Below, piece after piece: positions 15,541 through 22,598 of a stretch of DNA of 41,145 bases. The stretch's first letter is position 1. Each line of letters starts with the position of its first letter. The DNA is from an uncultured Eubacteriales bacterium (GTDB lineage Bacteria; Bacillota; Clostridia; Oscillospirales; Oscillospiraceae), in NCBI GenBank assembly GCA_900545515.1, contig UQZA01000022.1:1-41145 (forward strand), given 5' to 3'. Below the pieces are notes generated by a model. The model was not told the DNA's origin. It worked only from the letters and a program-made list of their open reading frames with translations, and did not search any database. The position numbers and the translations under genes were made by a program.

Positions 15541-15931
15541 GCTGTTACAGGTACTTCATTCTGTGTTCCGAGCGGCAGATGGGGCGGCGCGGTGACAGGC
15601 GGCCTAAGGAGGTGATGAATCCAGGCTGTCCGAGCGATAAACGCAACCTACGAAACCGGCTGTGGCAGGCCGGACGCGATAACGACGCAGATCATAATGG
15701 TACTTCTTCACAGCTTCCTAAAGACTTGGGGAGAGTTCCTGCGGCGTTTGCTTGCTCTGGCAAAGCGGCGGCGTATGCGGGGCTATGATGCGGCAAAGCT
15801 GACCGCAGCCTGTAACAGCCCCAGCTTTGTATATTCAGGGCTTGCCGGGGGTGCGTGGCAAATACGGCAGACAAAATCGAAATCAGATACAATGGGCCGG
15901 ACTTATGTGCTGAATAGCTGTAGGTCCGGCC
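15541..15931 (+). other. Gene-free region with long-range pairing
   Basis: GCTGTTACAGG (15541-15551) is the exact reverse complement of CCTGTAACAGC (15809-15819), 257 bases away. CAAAGCTG (15794-15801) pairs with CAGCTTTG (15822-15829). At the end GGCCGGACTTA (15895-15905) pairs with TAGGTCCGGCC (15921-15931), a terminator-like stem without a strong T-tract. AAGGAGGTGATG near 15606 looks like a ribosome binding site, but only short, unconvincing readings follow. Together with 15423-15538 this makes about 500 bases of probable structured RNA. Confidence 0.5.
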
Positions 15932-15975
15932 TATTCATGTGATTTTGATAAAAAATACCGGAATCACAGAAAGGG

Positions 15976-16164
15976 GTGACTGCTATCGCAAAGACAAAAT
16001 CAACGCCGTTGAGATTAGCCGAACCATATAAGAAAAACATTGGGAAGGTAACTTTTCAGGTTTCATCATTCGGTAATCTTCAAGGCAAAAACACAGCACA
16101 GCAGCTTATCATACAAATGCTGGAGGGAAAAATGAAACAAGAAAAATGTGGCGACAGGTTGTAA
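15976..16164 (+). CDS. Small TnpW-like protein upstream of the recombinase
   Basis: A basic protein of about 62 residues with the core YKKNIGKVTFQVSSFGN and QLIIQMLEGK, similar in layout to the TnpW-like protein at 154 (IGKTTYRV...LI). The start is doubtful. GTG 15976 lies inside AAAGGGGTG, which is itself a good ribosome binding site, so initiation might instead occur at the in-frame ATC at 15985. No ATG exists before the conserved core. It lies 90 bases before the recombinase and could be a directionality or accessory factor, by position only. Confidence 0.55.
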   Translation: MTAIAKTKSTPLRLAEPYKKNIGKVTFQVSSFGNLQGKNTAQQLIIQMLEGKMKQEKCGDRL

Positions 16165-16181
16165 ATTTGCTTCTGAACCTG

Positions 16182-16210
16182 CTGAAATCCCTATGAGGAT
16201 GCGGTATAAT
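16182..16210 (+). promoter_or_regulatory. Candidate recombinase promoter
   Basis: TATAAT at 16205-16210 is a perfect -10, with the weak CTGAAA (16182-16187) 17 bases upstream as -35. It is 45 bases ahead of the recombinase start. Confidence 0.5.
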
Positions 16211-16254
16211 AAAGGTGGAAGCTGATTGAAGTCTGTTGTTTGGAAAGGACGGTT

Positions 16255-17934
16255 ATGGCTAAGTCAAAACAACAGATCAGGATTACCGCTTTATATTGCA
16301 GACTCAGCAGAGATGATGAATTTAGCGGTGACAGTGTAAGTATACAGACACAAAAGACGATGCTTTCTCAATATGCCAGGGAGCAGGGGTTTCCTAATTG
16401 CGAGTTTTTTGTAGATGATGGATATTCTGGAACCAATTATAATCGCCCGGATTTCCAACGGATGCTTGGGCTTGTGGAAGATGACAGGGTTGCTGTTATC
16501 TGTGTAAAAGATTTATCTCGCCTTGGTCGTGATTATCTGCAAACGGGATATTACACCGAAGTCGTTTTCCCGGAGCATGATACACGATTTATTGCGATCA
16601 ATGATAATGTTGATACGGCAAATGGAGACAATGAATTTGCACCTTTCAAAAATATCATCAACGAGTGGTATGCGAAAGATTGCAGCCGAAAGGTAAAATC
16701 TGCGTTTCGCACGAAAGCGTTAAACGGAGAATATACTGGCGGTTATCCGGCATACGGTTATCGGAAAGACCCGGATGACAGGCATCATCTAATCCCAGAT
16801 GAACACGCGCCTATTGTGCAGCGGATGTTTCAGATGGCCTTAGAGGGAGAAACCTGTTTCCATATTGCTAAAGCATTGGAAAGAGAGCAGATTCCGACAC
16901 CGAGAGCATATCTGATGGACACCTACGGCAAATATCATGCAAATGAGCGGGTAAAGCACCCATACGCATGGGCCAAGACAACGGTTCATCAAATTTTAAG
17001 CAATCCGATTTACCTGGGGAAATTAGTCAGTCAGCGGTATAAGACAAAATCTTTTAAGGATAAGCGGATTGTACCGAGACCGGAAGAAGAATGGGTTACT
17101 GTTGAAGATACCCATGAGCCATTGGTCGATCAGGCAACTTTTGATACCGTGCAGGAACGCATTAAGATCAAGCAGCCAGCGACTTGGGCAAATTCCAATA
17201 ATATCTTTCGTGGACTGCTGATTTGCGGAGGCTGTAATACCCGGATGGTTTTCTCGGCAAGAACAGGGCGCAAATCTCTCGGTCACTTTTGCTGTAACAA
17301 GCATCGTCGCTATGGTGGTACAGAATGCTCGAACCACTATATCACACTGGAGCAGATTAAGGAGCTTCTATTATGTGATATTCGTACCCACGCAAGCCTC
17401 GCCGCTGCTGACAAGGAGAAGTATACAGAATATCTGATGCACTTATCTGAGCAGGAATGGAATGGTGAAAGAGCTTCTTATCAAAAAGAAGCAGACGGAT
17501 GCCAGAAAAGGATGTCCGAGCTGGATGCAATTCTGAAAAAACTGTACGAAGATCGGGTATTCGGAATTATTTCTGACGAGCGTTATCTGGCAATGTCTGC
17601 TGACTATGAAGCAGAGCTGAAGAAAATGAAAGACAGATATTACGAGCTTCAAGGTATGCTTGACACTTTCACAAAGCAAAACCAGGACGTAAAGAAATTT
17701 GCGAAACTGGTGGAAACTTATACGGATATTACCGAAGTCACAGAGGAACTTCTGCACACGCTGGTAGATAAAATCGTGGTGCATGAGAAAGAAGTGATTG
17801 ATGGCGAGATCATTATGCGGGTGGACATTTACTACCGTTTCATCGGCAAAGTTGGTGATAAGGATGGCGAAGCACTGAAAGCTCCGAACATCCGCAGAAA
17901 CACCAAATTACTTATGGAGGCTGGTGTTCTGTAA
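16255..17934 (+). CDS. Large serine recombinase (TndX/TnpX-type integrase)
   Basis: A 559-residue site-specific recombinase that would integrate and excise the element. The N-terminal resolvase domain shows ALYCRLSRDD with the catalytic Ser18, VSIQTQK, FVDDGYSGTNYNRPDFQRM and VKDLSRLGRDY. The recombinase domain follows (GYPAYGYRKDP, TVHQILSNPIYLGKLV). A zinc ribbon is seen in LLICGGCNTRM...CCNKHRRYGGTECSNHYI. A long coiled coil and a C-terminal domain (VDKIVVHEKEVIDGEIIMRVDIYYRF) complete the usual layout, and the length is normal. ATG 16255 follows GGAAAGGA (16242-16249); TTG 16240 is rejected. It is the last gene of the element. Confidence 0.95.
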   Translation: MAKSKQQIRITALYCRLSRDDEFSGDSVSIQTQKTMLSQYAREQGFPNCEFFVDDGYSGTNYNRPDFQRMLGLVEDDRVAVICVKDLSRLGRDYLQTGYYTEVVFPEHDTRFIAINDNVDTANGDNEFAPFKNIINEWYAKDCSRKVKSAFRTKALNGEYTGGYPAYGYRKDPDDRHHLIPDEHAPIVQRMFQMALEGETCFHIAKALEREQIPTPRAYLMDTYGKYHANERVKHPYAWAKTTVHQILSNPIYLGKLVSQRYKTKSFKDKRIVPRPEEEWVTVEDTHEPLVDQATFDTVQERIKIKQPATWANSNNIFRGLLICGGCNTRMVFSARTGRKSLGHFCCNKHRRYGGTECSNHYITLEQIKELLLCDIRTHASLAAADKEKYTEYLMHLSEQEWNGERASYQKEADGCQKRMSELDAILKKLYEDRVFGIISDERYLAMSADYEAELKKMKDRYYELQGMLDTFTKQNQDVKKFAKLVETYTDITEVTEELLHTLVDKIVVHEKEVIDGEIIMRVDIYYRFIGKVGDKDGEALKAPNIRRNTKLLMEAGVL

Positions 17935-17965
17935 AATGCAGGACACGGGGAAGTCTCCAAAAAAA
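17935..17965. other. Inferred right-end attachment site region
   Basis: Elements with TndX-type recombinases end close to the recombinase gene and recombine at a central GA dinucleotide. Two GA dinucleotides (17942-17943 and 17950-17951) lie just after the stop codon. The precise crossover cannot be decided without the left end or an empty target. Confidence 0.3.
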
Positions 17966-18153
17966 TGGTGCGCAATAAACATAACACCCCTGGCATCATA
18001 AAGTATAACTTCTGGCAGCAGGTACAACAGAATGCCAATGCCAGGTATGTCTGCATCAACAAAGATATGGCCTTTGCGCCCCGAGAGATTGCCGGGCAAA
18101 GCCTGTTTCTGGAGGCTGACATTGGGAAGGTGTTGGACGAACTCACTGCATAA
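17941..18153 (+). pseudogene. Possible 3' remnant of a gene interrupted by the element
   Basis: After the recombinase stop the same frame stays open for about 70 codons without a credible start. It reads coding-like sequence (MVRNKHNTPGIIKYNFW, then NARYVCINKDMAFAPREIAGQ and LFLEADIGKVLDELTA) to a TAA at 18151-18153. The shift in codon use towards the chromosomal style suggests the tail of a host gene cut by the insertion. I do not recognise the family. It could also be chance open frame. Confidence 0.3.
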
Positions 18154-18638
18154 ATCCCATCCACCTTTCCCTTTTCCCAAGATTCCGAAGCCGCAAAGCC
18201 CGATCCAGGCAGGGCGACAGCATTTACTGGTTCCATCCTAGCACGGGAGCACCCCTGGCTTCCCCGCACCAGGGATGGGTGAGTAGCTTGGACCCAGAAA
18301 AAGGAAATGCTGCTGCCCTGCTGATCCAGGTAAAAGGACTTGACGCCGGATTGGCTGTAAACGGCAAGGAGCGGCTGTTGCCTCTTTGCTTCGAACTCTT
18401 TCTCATGCATCCCGGTACATCCTGTGGCTGTTCACAAAAAGTTCAGAAAAACCTCCTTGCTTTGATAAAACAGCTACCATATAATATGCTTGTCTACTTT
18501 GAAACAACGCCCAGGTTCCACCTGGCGCCAAAGTGATACGTGGACCGGAGACAGGTGTGCAACGGTTTGGCCGATTGTGGATGATTCCGAAAGCTGCAAC
18601 CAAACCGCAAGATGTGCGAAGGAAAGTGGGTGATTGTT
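18154..18638 (+). other. Gene-free stretch before the LysR gene
   Basis: No convincing gene on either strand. The 192-codon minus reading across 17832-18410 overlaps the recombinase end and has no ribosome binding site. A hairpin CCAGGT-TCC-ACCTGG (18511-18525) lies 113 bases before the LysR start and could be part of its control region. Confidence 0.5.
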
Positions 18639-19556
18639 ATGTACAACCCTCAACTTGAAACATTTCTTCGGGTGGCAGATGCCGGTAGTTTTAGCAAGGC
18701 CGCCGAATCATCCTATATCACGCCTACGGCAGTGATAAAACAGATCAATTTGCTGGAAGCAAATTTAGGAGTGCAACTTTTTGAACGTACCCATCGTGGG
18801 CTAAAACTGACAAAGGCCGGATTTTCCCTGTACAACGATACAAAATATATCATCAAATATTGCAAAGATTCTGTGATCCGGGCAAAGAACGCCATGCAGG
18901 AAGGTGACAATCTCATCCGCATTGGAACCTCCCCCATGACACCGGCCCAAATCTTGGTGGAATTATGGCCGAAGATTCACAAGCTCTGTCCTGAAATCAA
19001 GTTTCAGCTGATTCCCTTTGAGAATACGCCGGAAAATGCACGAGAAATTTTGAAAAATCTCGGACAAAGTATTGACATAATTGCAGGCATCTTTGACGAT
19101 ACCATGCTGAATGTGCGAAACTGTGCAGGCTTTGAACTTTCCAGGCAGCCGCTATGTTGCGCAGTGTCCATTCACCACCGCCTTGCAAGTCAAAACAGGC
19201 TGACCGTTCAGGATTTATACGGCGAAAATTTGATGTTAATGCACCGAAATTGGAGCCGTTACGTGGACGAGCTTCGAGATGACATCTGGCAGAACCACAG
19301 TGAAATTCACATTATAGACTTTGACTTTTACAGTGTGGATATTTTCAACCGGTGTGAAAACAGCAACGATGTTTTAATGGCTGTACAGGCCTGGGAACAT
19401 GTGCATCCCTTGCTGAAGGTTATTCCCGTGGAGTGGGATCATTCGATACCCTATGGTCTGCTCCATTCTCCCACCCCATCGGAAACGGTAACACGTTTTC
19501 TGTCGGCAATTCAAGCGGTATTGCATCAGGAAGCAAAACCGGGTTATAACCCATGA
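18639..19556 (+). CDS. LysR-family transcriptional regulator
   Basis: A 305-residue regulator. The N-terminal winged HTH is clear: LETFLRVADAGSFSKAAESSYITPTAVIKQINLLEANLGVQLFERTHRGLKLTKAG (residues about 5-62), followed by a linker helix and a periplasmic-binding-protein-like effector domain with LIRIGTSP and later QPLCCAVSIHHRLA. ATG 18639 is chosen over the in-frame ATG 18612 because the HTH then begins at the usual distance from the start. It is co-oriented with the alcohol dehydrogenase 165 bases downstream but separated by a strong terminator. Control of the dehydrogenase and flavodoxin genes is likely but inferred. Confidence 0.9.
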   Translation: MYNPQLETFLRVADAGSFSKAAESSYITPTAVIKQINLLEANLGVQLFERTHRGLKLTKAGFSLYNDTKYIIKYCKDSVIRAKNAMQEGDNLIRIGTSPMTPAQILVELWPKIHKLCPEIKFQLIPFENTPENAREILKNLGQSIDIIAGIFDDTMLNVRNCAGFELSRQPLCCAVSIHHRLASQNRLTVQDLYGENLMLMHRNWSRYVDELRDDIWQNHSEIHIIDFDFYSVDIFNRCENSNDVLMAVQAWEHVHPLLKVIPVEWDHSIPYGLLHSPTPSETVTRFLSAIQAVLHQEAKPGYNP

Positions 19557-19573
19557 GTATAAGCTGATGAACG

Positions 19574-19606
19574 AATCGAGACTTCTGTGGAAGCCTCGAT
19601 TTTTTT
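19574..19606 (+). terminator. Intrinsic terminator of the LysR gene
   Basis: AATCGAG-A-CTTC (19574-19585) pairs with GAAG-C-CTCGATT (19590-19601) around TGTG, with one internal mismatch, followed by a seven-T run (19600-19606). Confidence 0.85.
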
Positions 19607-19721
19607 ATACTATTGGTGGCAAGGGGCATAGAAGCATTTCTCACCAGGGAGAGAAATGAAACTCCACAGCAGAGGGCTGGCCTCATGATGTAGGTAGCAA
19701 ATTGCAAAAAGGGAAATAGCC

Positions 19722-20891
19722 ATGAATAACTTTATTTTTGAGAACGCAACAAAAACTTTTTTCGGAAAGGGTTGTGTCAAAGAGTACCTGACCTGTCTTT
19801 CCAGCCGCTACGGGCAGACGGTAATGCTTGCCTACGGCGGCGGCTCCATCAAGAAAAATGGCGTCTATGACGAAGTCATGGAGAGCCTGAGCAAAGCCAG
19901 GAAAAACGTCATTGAGTTTTCCGGTATTACGGCAAATCCCACCTATGCCAAGGTGCTGGAGGGTGCAAAAGTAGCGCGGGAGCACAAAGTGGATTTCATT
20001 CTTGCCGTAGGCGGCGGCAGCGTCATGGATTGCTGCAAAGCCATTTCTATGGCAGCGGTTTATGACGGCGACATTTGGGCTGACTTTTGGGCAAGGCCAG
20101 GCATCATCCAATTTGATCCCCTTCCCTTGGGTGTCATTGTCACCGTGGCCGGAACTGGCAGCGAAATGAACGGTGGAGCGGTCATCACCAATGAAGCGCT
20201 GAAAATCAAAACTGGGCGGGATTATCCGAAATGCAACCCGAAATTTGCACTGCTGGACCCCACCTATACGTACAGCGTTCCAAAAAAGCAGCTGGTGTCT
20301 GGCAGCTTTGACATTCTTTCCCATATCATGGAGATTTATTTCAGTGAGCCAAATGAGGACAACGTGTCCGATGACATAGCCGAAGCCTTGATGCGGAGTG
20401 TCATTCGCAATCTCCGTGCTGCAATTCAGAATCCCCAGGATTACACAGCCAGAAGTAACCTGATGTGGGACGCAACCATGGCCGAGAACCGCATCCTCAA
20501 GCTGGGTAAACGGACGGACTTCCAGTGCCACCAGATGGAACATCAGCTTGCCGCTTACACCGGCTGCAATCACGGCGCCGGGCTGGCGGTTCTACATCCC
20601 GTTTACTACCGGCACATCTATCAAGACGGCCTCTCCAAATTCCAGAAATTTGCCGTCCACGTATGGGGGATTTCCCCCCAGGATAAAACCGAAGAAAAAT
20701 TGGCTCGCGCCGGTGTAGAGGCTTTGGCAGATTTTATCAAAGAAATTGGCCTGCCCTCCACCCTGGGGGAGCTGGGTGTGGATGAATCCATAGATCTGAA
20801 AGCCATTGCGGATTCCTGCAACCTCGCTCCCGGGAGCTACAGAAAAATGACCCATGAAGAAATCCTGAAAATTTTCCAGGAGTGCCACTAA
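19722..20891 (+). CDS. Iron-containing alcohol dehydrogenase (YqhD/BdhA type)
   Basis: A 389-residue group III alcohol dehydrogenase that would reduce aldehydes with NAD(P)H in the cytoplasm. The nucleotide-binding part has AYGGGSIKKNGVYD, FSGITANPTY and the GGGS signature in LAVGGGSVMDCCKAI. Metal ligands are D197 and H201 (GSFDILSHIMEIYF), H270 (CHQMEHQ) and H284 (CNHGAGLAVLHP). These have the same spacing as D194/H198/H267/H281 known for E. coli YqhD. The length is normal. A weak GGGA site precedes the ATG. The flavodoxin lipoprotein follows in the same transcript. Aldehyde detoxification or butanol/ethanol formation are both possible. Confidence 0.9.
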   Translation: MNNFIFENATKTFFGKGCVKEYLTCLSSRYGQTVMLAYGGGSIKKNGVYDEVMESLSKARKNVIEFSGITANPTYAKVLEGAKVAREHKVDFILAVGGGSVMDCCKAISMAAVYDGDIWADFWARPGIIQFDPLPLGVIVTVAGTGSEMNGGAVITNEALKIKTGRDYPKCNPKFALLDPTYTYSVPKKQLVSGSFDILSHIMEIYFSEPNEDNVSDDIAEALMRSVIRNLRAAIQNPQDYTARSNLMWDATMAENRILKLGKRTDFQCHQMEHQLAAYTGCNHGAGLAVLHPVYYRHIYQDGLSKFQKFAVHVWGISPQDKTEEKLARAGVEALADFIKEIGLPSTLGELGVDESIDLKAIADSCNLAPGSYRKMTHEEILKIFQECH

Positions 20892-20908
20892 GGAAGGAGA
20901 CACTGACC

Positions 20909-21610
20909 ATGAAAAAACTGACAGCTTTATGTTTGACCCTGACCCTGACATGCAGCCTCGCCGCCTGTAGTCATCCGAGCAGCGAGAACAGCACCTTCGC
21001 CTCTCAGCCCAACGCCGAAAGTACCGCACCCGCGCCGGAACGTACGCAGAAGCCTTCTGAGCAGCCCAGCGATGCGCCAACTCAGGCCCCTACAGAAGCG
21101 CCAACCACAGAGCCTGAAGCCAACGAAGGCAAAACGCTGGTTGTCTACTATTCGGCAACGGGAAATACGGAAGAAGTTGCAACTGCCATTGCGGCGGTAA
21201 CCGGCGCCGATGTGTTCGAACTGGAGCCGGTAGAGCCATACAGCAGTGATGACTTGAACTGGCGAGACGAAAACAGCCGGGTTGTGTATGAGCATAACCA
21301 TCCTGAGGCAAGGCTTGTAGAGCTGGTCGCCTCAACCGTTCCGGACTGGGAAGCCTATGATACTGTCTTAATCGGTTATCCCATCTGGTGGGGAATTGCA
21401 GCATGGCCAGTAGACGGCTTCGTGGAAGCCAATGATTTTACCGGGAAAACGGTGATTCCCTTCTGTACTTCTTCCAGCTCCGACTTGGGTGAAAGTGGCA
21501 AACTGCTGGCAGAAGCAGCCGGAACAGGAACCTGGCTGGAGGGCCAGCGTTTTTCCTCCAGTGCTTCTGAAGAAGCTGTCCAAGCTTGGATAGAAGATCT
21601 GGGCTTTTGA
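20909..21610 (+). CDS. Flavodoxin-domain lipoprotein
   Basis: A 233-residue exported lipoprotein. Residues 1-20 are a lipoprotein signal ending SLAAC (Cys20 would be lipidated). Residues about 21-80 are a Ser/Thr/Pro/Glu-rich tether. Residues about 82-233 are a flavodoxin fold with the FMN phosphate loop YYSATGNTEEVA, then DTVLIGYPIWWGIAAWPVDGF and VIPFCTSSSSDLGESGKLL. The flavin would therefore be held outside the membrane, unlike cytoplasmic flavodoxins. ATG 20909 follows AAGGAAGGAG; the in-frame ATG at 20882 overlaps the dehydrogenase gene and is rejected. It probably takes part in extracytoplasmic redox chemistry. Confidence 0.88.
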   Translation: MKKLTALCLTLTLTCSLAACSHPSSENSTFASQPNAESTAPAPERTQKPSEQPSDAPTQAPTEAPTTEPEANEGKTLVVYYSATGNTEEVATAIAAVTGADVFELEPVEPYSSDDLNWRDENSRVVYEHNHPEARLVELVASTVPDWEAYDTVLIGYPIWWGIAAWPVDGFVEANDFTGKTVIPFCTSSSSDLGESGKLLAEAAGTGTWLEGQRFSSSASEEAVQAWIEDLGF

Positions 21611-21719
21611 TGCAAGACGATGTGCCGGCTTGGAGCATCCTGCCGGTGGTTGTATGGCTGCAATTCGGGCACTGAATGAGGGGAAAGTCTCTTCTTTTCC
21701 CACTATGGCCCGGCAACTG

Positions 21720-21917
21720 TGGAAATGACGACGGGTCTGTTCAGATAACATGACATGGAGCCACGCCTGTGGTCTTCCTCCGCTACCAATACGCAGTCCG
21801 TGGCGTTTATGGTGAAACGGAAGGCATGGTACCTCCCGTTTCGCCGTGCCCCTGTCTCCATAGCATATTGCAAACAGAGAGGAGTCCGATCCGGCTCCTC
21901 TCTGTTTGCAATTTGCT
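21720..21917. repeat. Dispersed-repeat-like intergenic element with a long hairpin
   Basis: ATTGCAAACAGAGAGGAG (21867-21884) and its exact reverse complement (21895-21912) form an 18-pair hairpin with a 10-base loop, extended by AGCA/TGCT. Just upstream GGTGAAACGG (21811-21820) pairs with CCGTTTCGCC (21836-21845). Read on the minus strand, the block gives the peptide string RGTAKREVPCLPF, which I remember from many spurious hypothetical proteins of gut Oscillospiraceae. That suggests a high-copy interspersed repeat. It also sits where the flavodoxin transcript should end. Confidence 0.55.
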
Positions 21918-22007
21918 CTGCATCGGGTTTTGAGCCCTGTGTGGAGGCGATGCCGTCCCACCACATGTCTTTTCAGCTCTTCCCCGAAGCTGTGGGCTTA
22001 TTTACGC

Positions 22008-22160
22008 TCAGCGCTGGTTCTGATTCTGCTGCTGGTTGTTCTGCTGATTCTGCCGGCTGTTCTGGTTCTGCTGCTGGTTGTTCTGCTGGTTCTGCCGGTT
22101 GTTCTGGTTCTGCTGATTCTGGTTGTTCTGGTTTTGGTTGTTGTTCTGGTTGAAGTTCAT
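22008..22160 (-). CDS. Asn/Gln-rich small protein, probable forespore protein
   Basis: A 50-residue protein made almost wholly of Asn and Gln with a few Arg and Ser (MNFNQNNNQNQNNQNQQ..., later NNRQNQQNN and NSRQNQQNN). The start is well supported: AGGAGG lies about eight bases ahead of the ATG. The frame shows two imperfect repeats built around RQNQQNNQQQNQN. A sigma-G-like promoter lies upstream (GAATG, 17 bases, CAAACTA, 22232-22204). The gene follows spoVAD-spoVAE on the same strand. Composition and context suggest a spore core or coat-type protein comparable to Gln/Asn-rich gamma-type small spore proteins, but there is no clear homology. Confidence 0.65.
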   Translation of the reverse strand: MNFNQNNNQNQNNQNQQNQNNRQNQQNNQQQNQNSRQNQQNNQQQNQNQR

Positions 22161-22203
22161 GGTGAAATTCCTCCTGAATTCATTTGCGGGTTTCCCGCGG
22201 GGG

Positions 22204-22232
22204 TAGTTTGCCCGGTTCCTGCCGTTTCATTC
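22204..22232 (-). promoter_or_regulatory. Sigma-G-like promoter of the Asn/Gln-rich gene
   Basis: On the minus strand GAATG (fits GHATR) is followed after 17 bases by CAAACTA (six of seven to CATNHTA). It lies between the spoVAE stop and the small gene, 44 bases before its start codon. Confidence 0.5.
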
Positions 22233-22236
22233 CAAG

Positions 22237-22593
22237 CTAGCTTTTGTCTTTTGGACGGAAAATCAAAGCGGCTACAAAGGCAGCCACAATGGCCACAGAG
22301 ATGCCGCCGGCAGCTGCCTTGAGTCCCCCTGTGAAAATCCCCAAAAAGCCCTCCTCCGTTACGGCCTTGCGTACACCCTTGGCCAGGTTGTAGCCAAAGC
22401 CGGTGAGGGGAACCGTAGCTCCCGCACCGCCAAACTGGACAATAGGCTCATAAATGCCCAAAGCGCCCAGCACAACGCCAGCCACCACGTAGCTCACCAG
22501 AATCCGGGCCGGTGTCAGGCTGGTTTTATCCACGAGGATTTGGCCGATCAGGCAGAGAATCCCGCCCACCAGAAACGCCTGCAAGTATTCCAT
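22237..22593 (-). CDS. spoVAE: Stage V sporulation protein AE
   Basis: A 118-residue membrane protein of the SpoVA channel that moves Ca2+-dipicolinate into the forespore and out at germination. Visible are YLQAFLVGGILCLIGQILVDKTSLTPARILVSYVV, GALGIYEPIVQFGGAGATVPLTGFGYNLAKGV and a C-terminal membrane segment ending FRPKDKS, all typical of SpoVAE(b). About three to four membrane segments are present. ATG 22593 follows AGGAAG and lies five bases after spoVAD, so the two are co-translated. A longer in-frame reading to 22770 runs through spoVAD and is rejected. Confidence 0.93.
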   Translation of the reverse strand: MEYLQAFLVGGILCLIGQILVDKTSLTPARILVSYVVAGVVLGALGIYEPIVQFGGAGATVPLTGFGYNLAKGVRKAVTEEGFLGIFTGGLKAAAGGISVAIVAAFVAALIFRPKDKS

Positions 22594-22598
22594 GTTGG

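Larger units (their letters stand above)
1..17935 (+). mobile_element. Right-hand part of a Tn1549/CTn-type integrative conjugative element
   Basis: The gene order is typical of clostridial conjugative transposons: topoisomerase III, Cys-rich VLP protein, several small accessory proteins, MobC, CD1845-type membrane protein, DUF3849/DUF4314 protein, MOBP-like relaxase, cargo, sigma factor and large serine recombinase. The left end, VirB4/VirD4-type genes and replication genes are not in the window, so the element is incomplete here. The right boundary is placed just after the recombinase stop at 17934. This is inferred, because the exact crossover dinucleotide cannot be fixed without the empty site. 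The cargo block at 7.6-14.1 kb is visibly more AT-rich than the rest, which suggests separate acquisition. Confidence 0.85.

Noticed and set aside
15579..15942. Two small plus-strand frames (15579-15788 and 15697-15942), one behind AAGGAGGTGATG
   Set aside because: They overlap in different frames, have no recognisable content and lie in a region dominated by long-range base pairing.
17832..18410. 192-codon minus-strand frame across the recombinase end and junction
   Set aside because: It overlaps the conserved recombinase C-terminus, has no ribosome binding site and spans the inferred element boundary.
21368..22153. Open frames on both strands after the flavodoxin gene, with the KREVP string
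   Set aside because: They read through an intergenic repeat with strong inverted repeats and through the antisense of the Asn/Gln-rich gene; the peptide conservation probably reflects DNA conservation.
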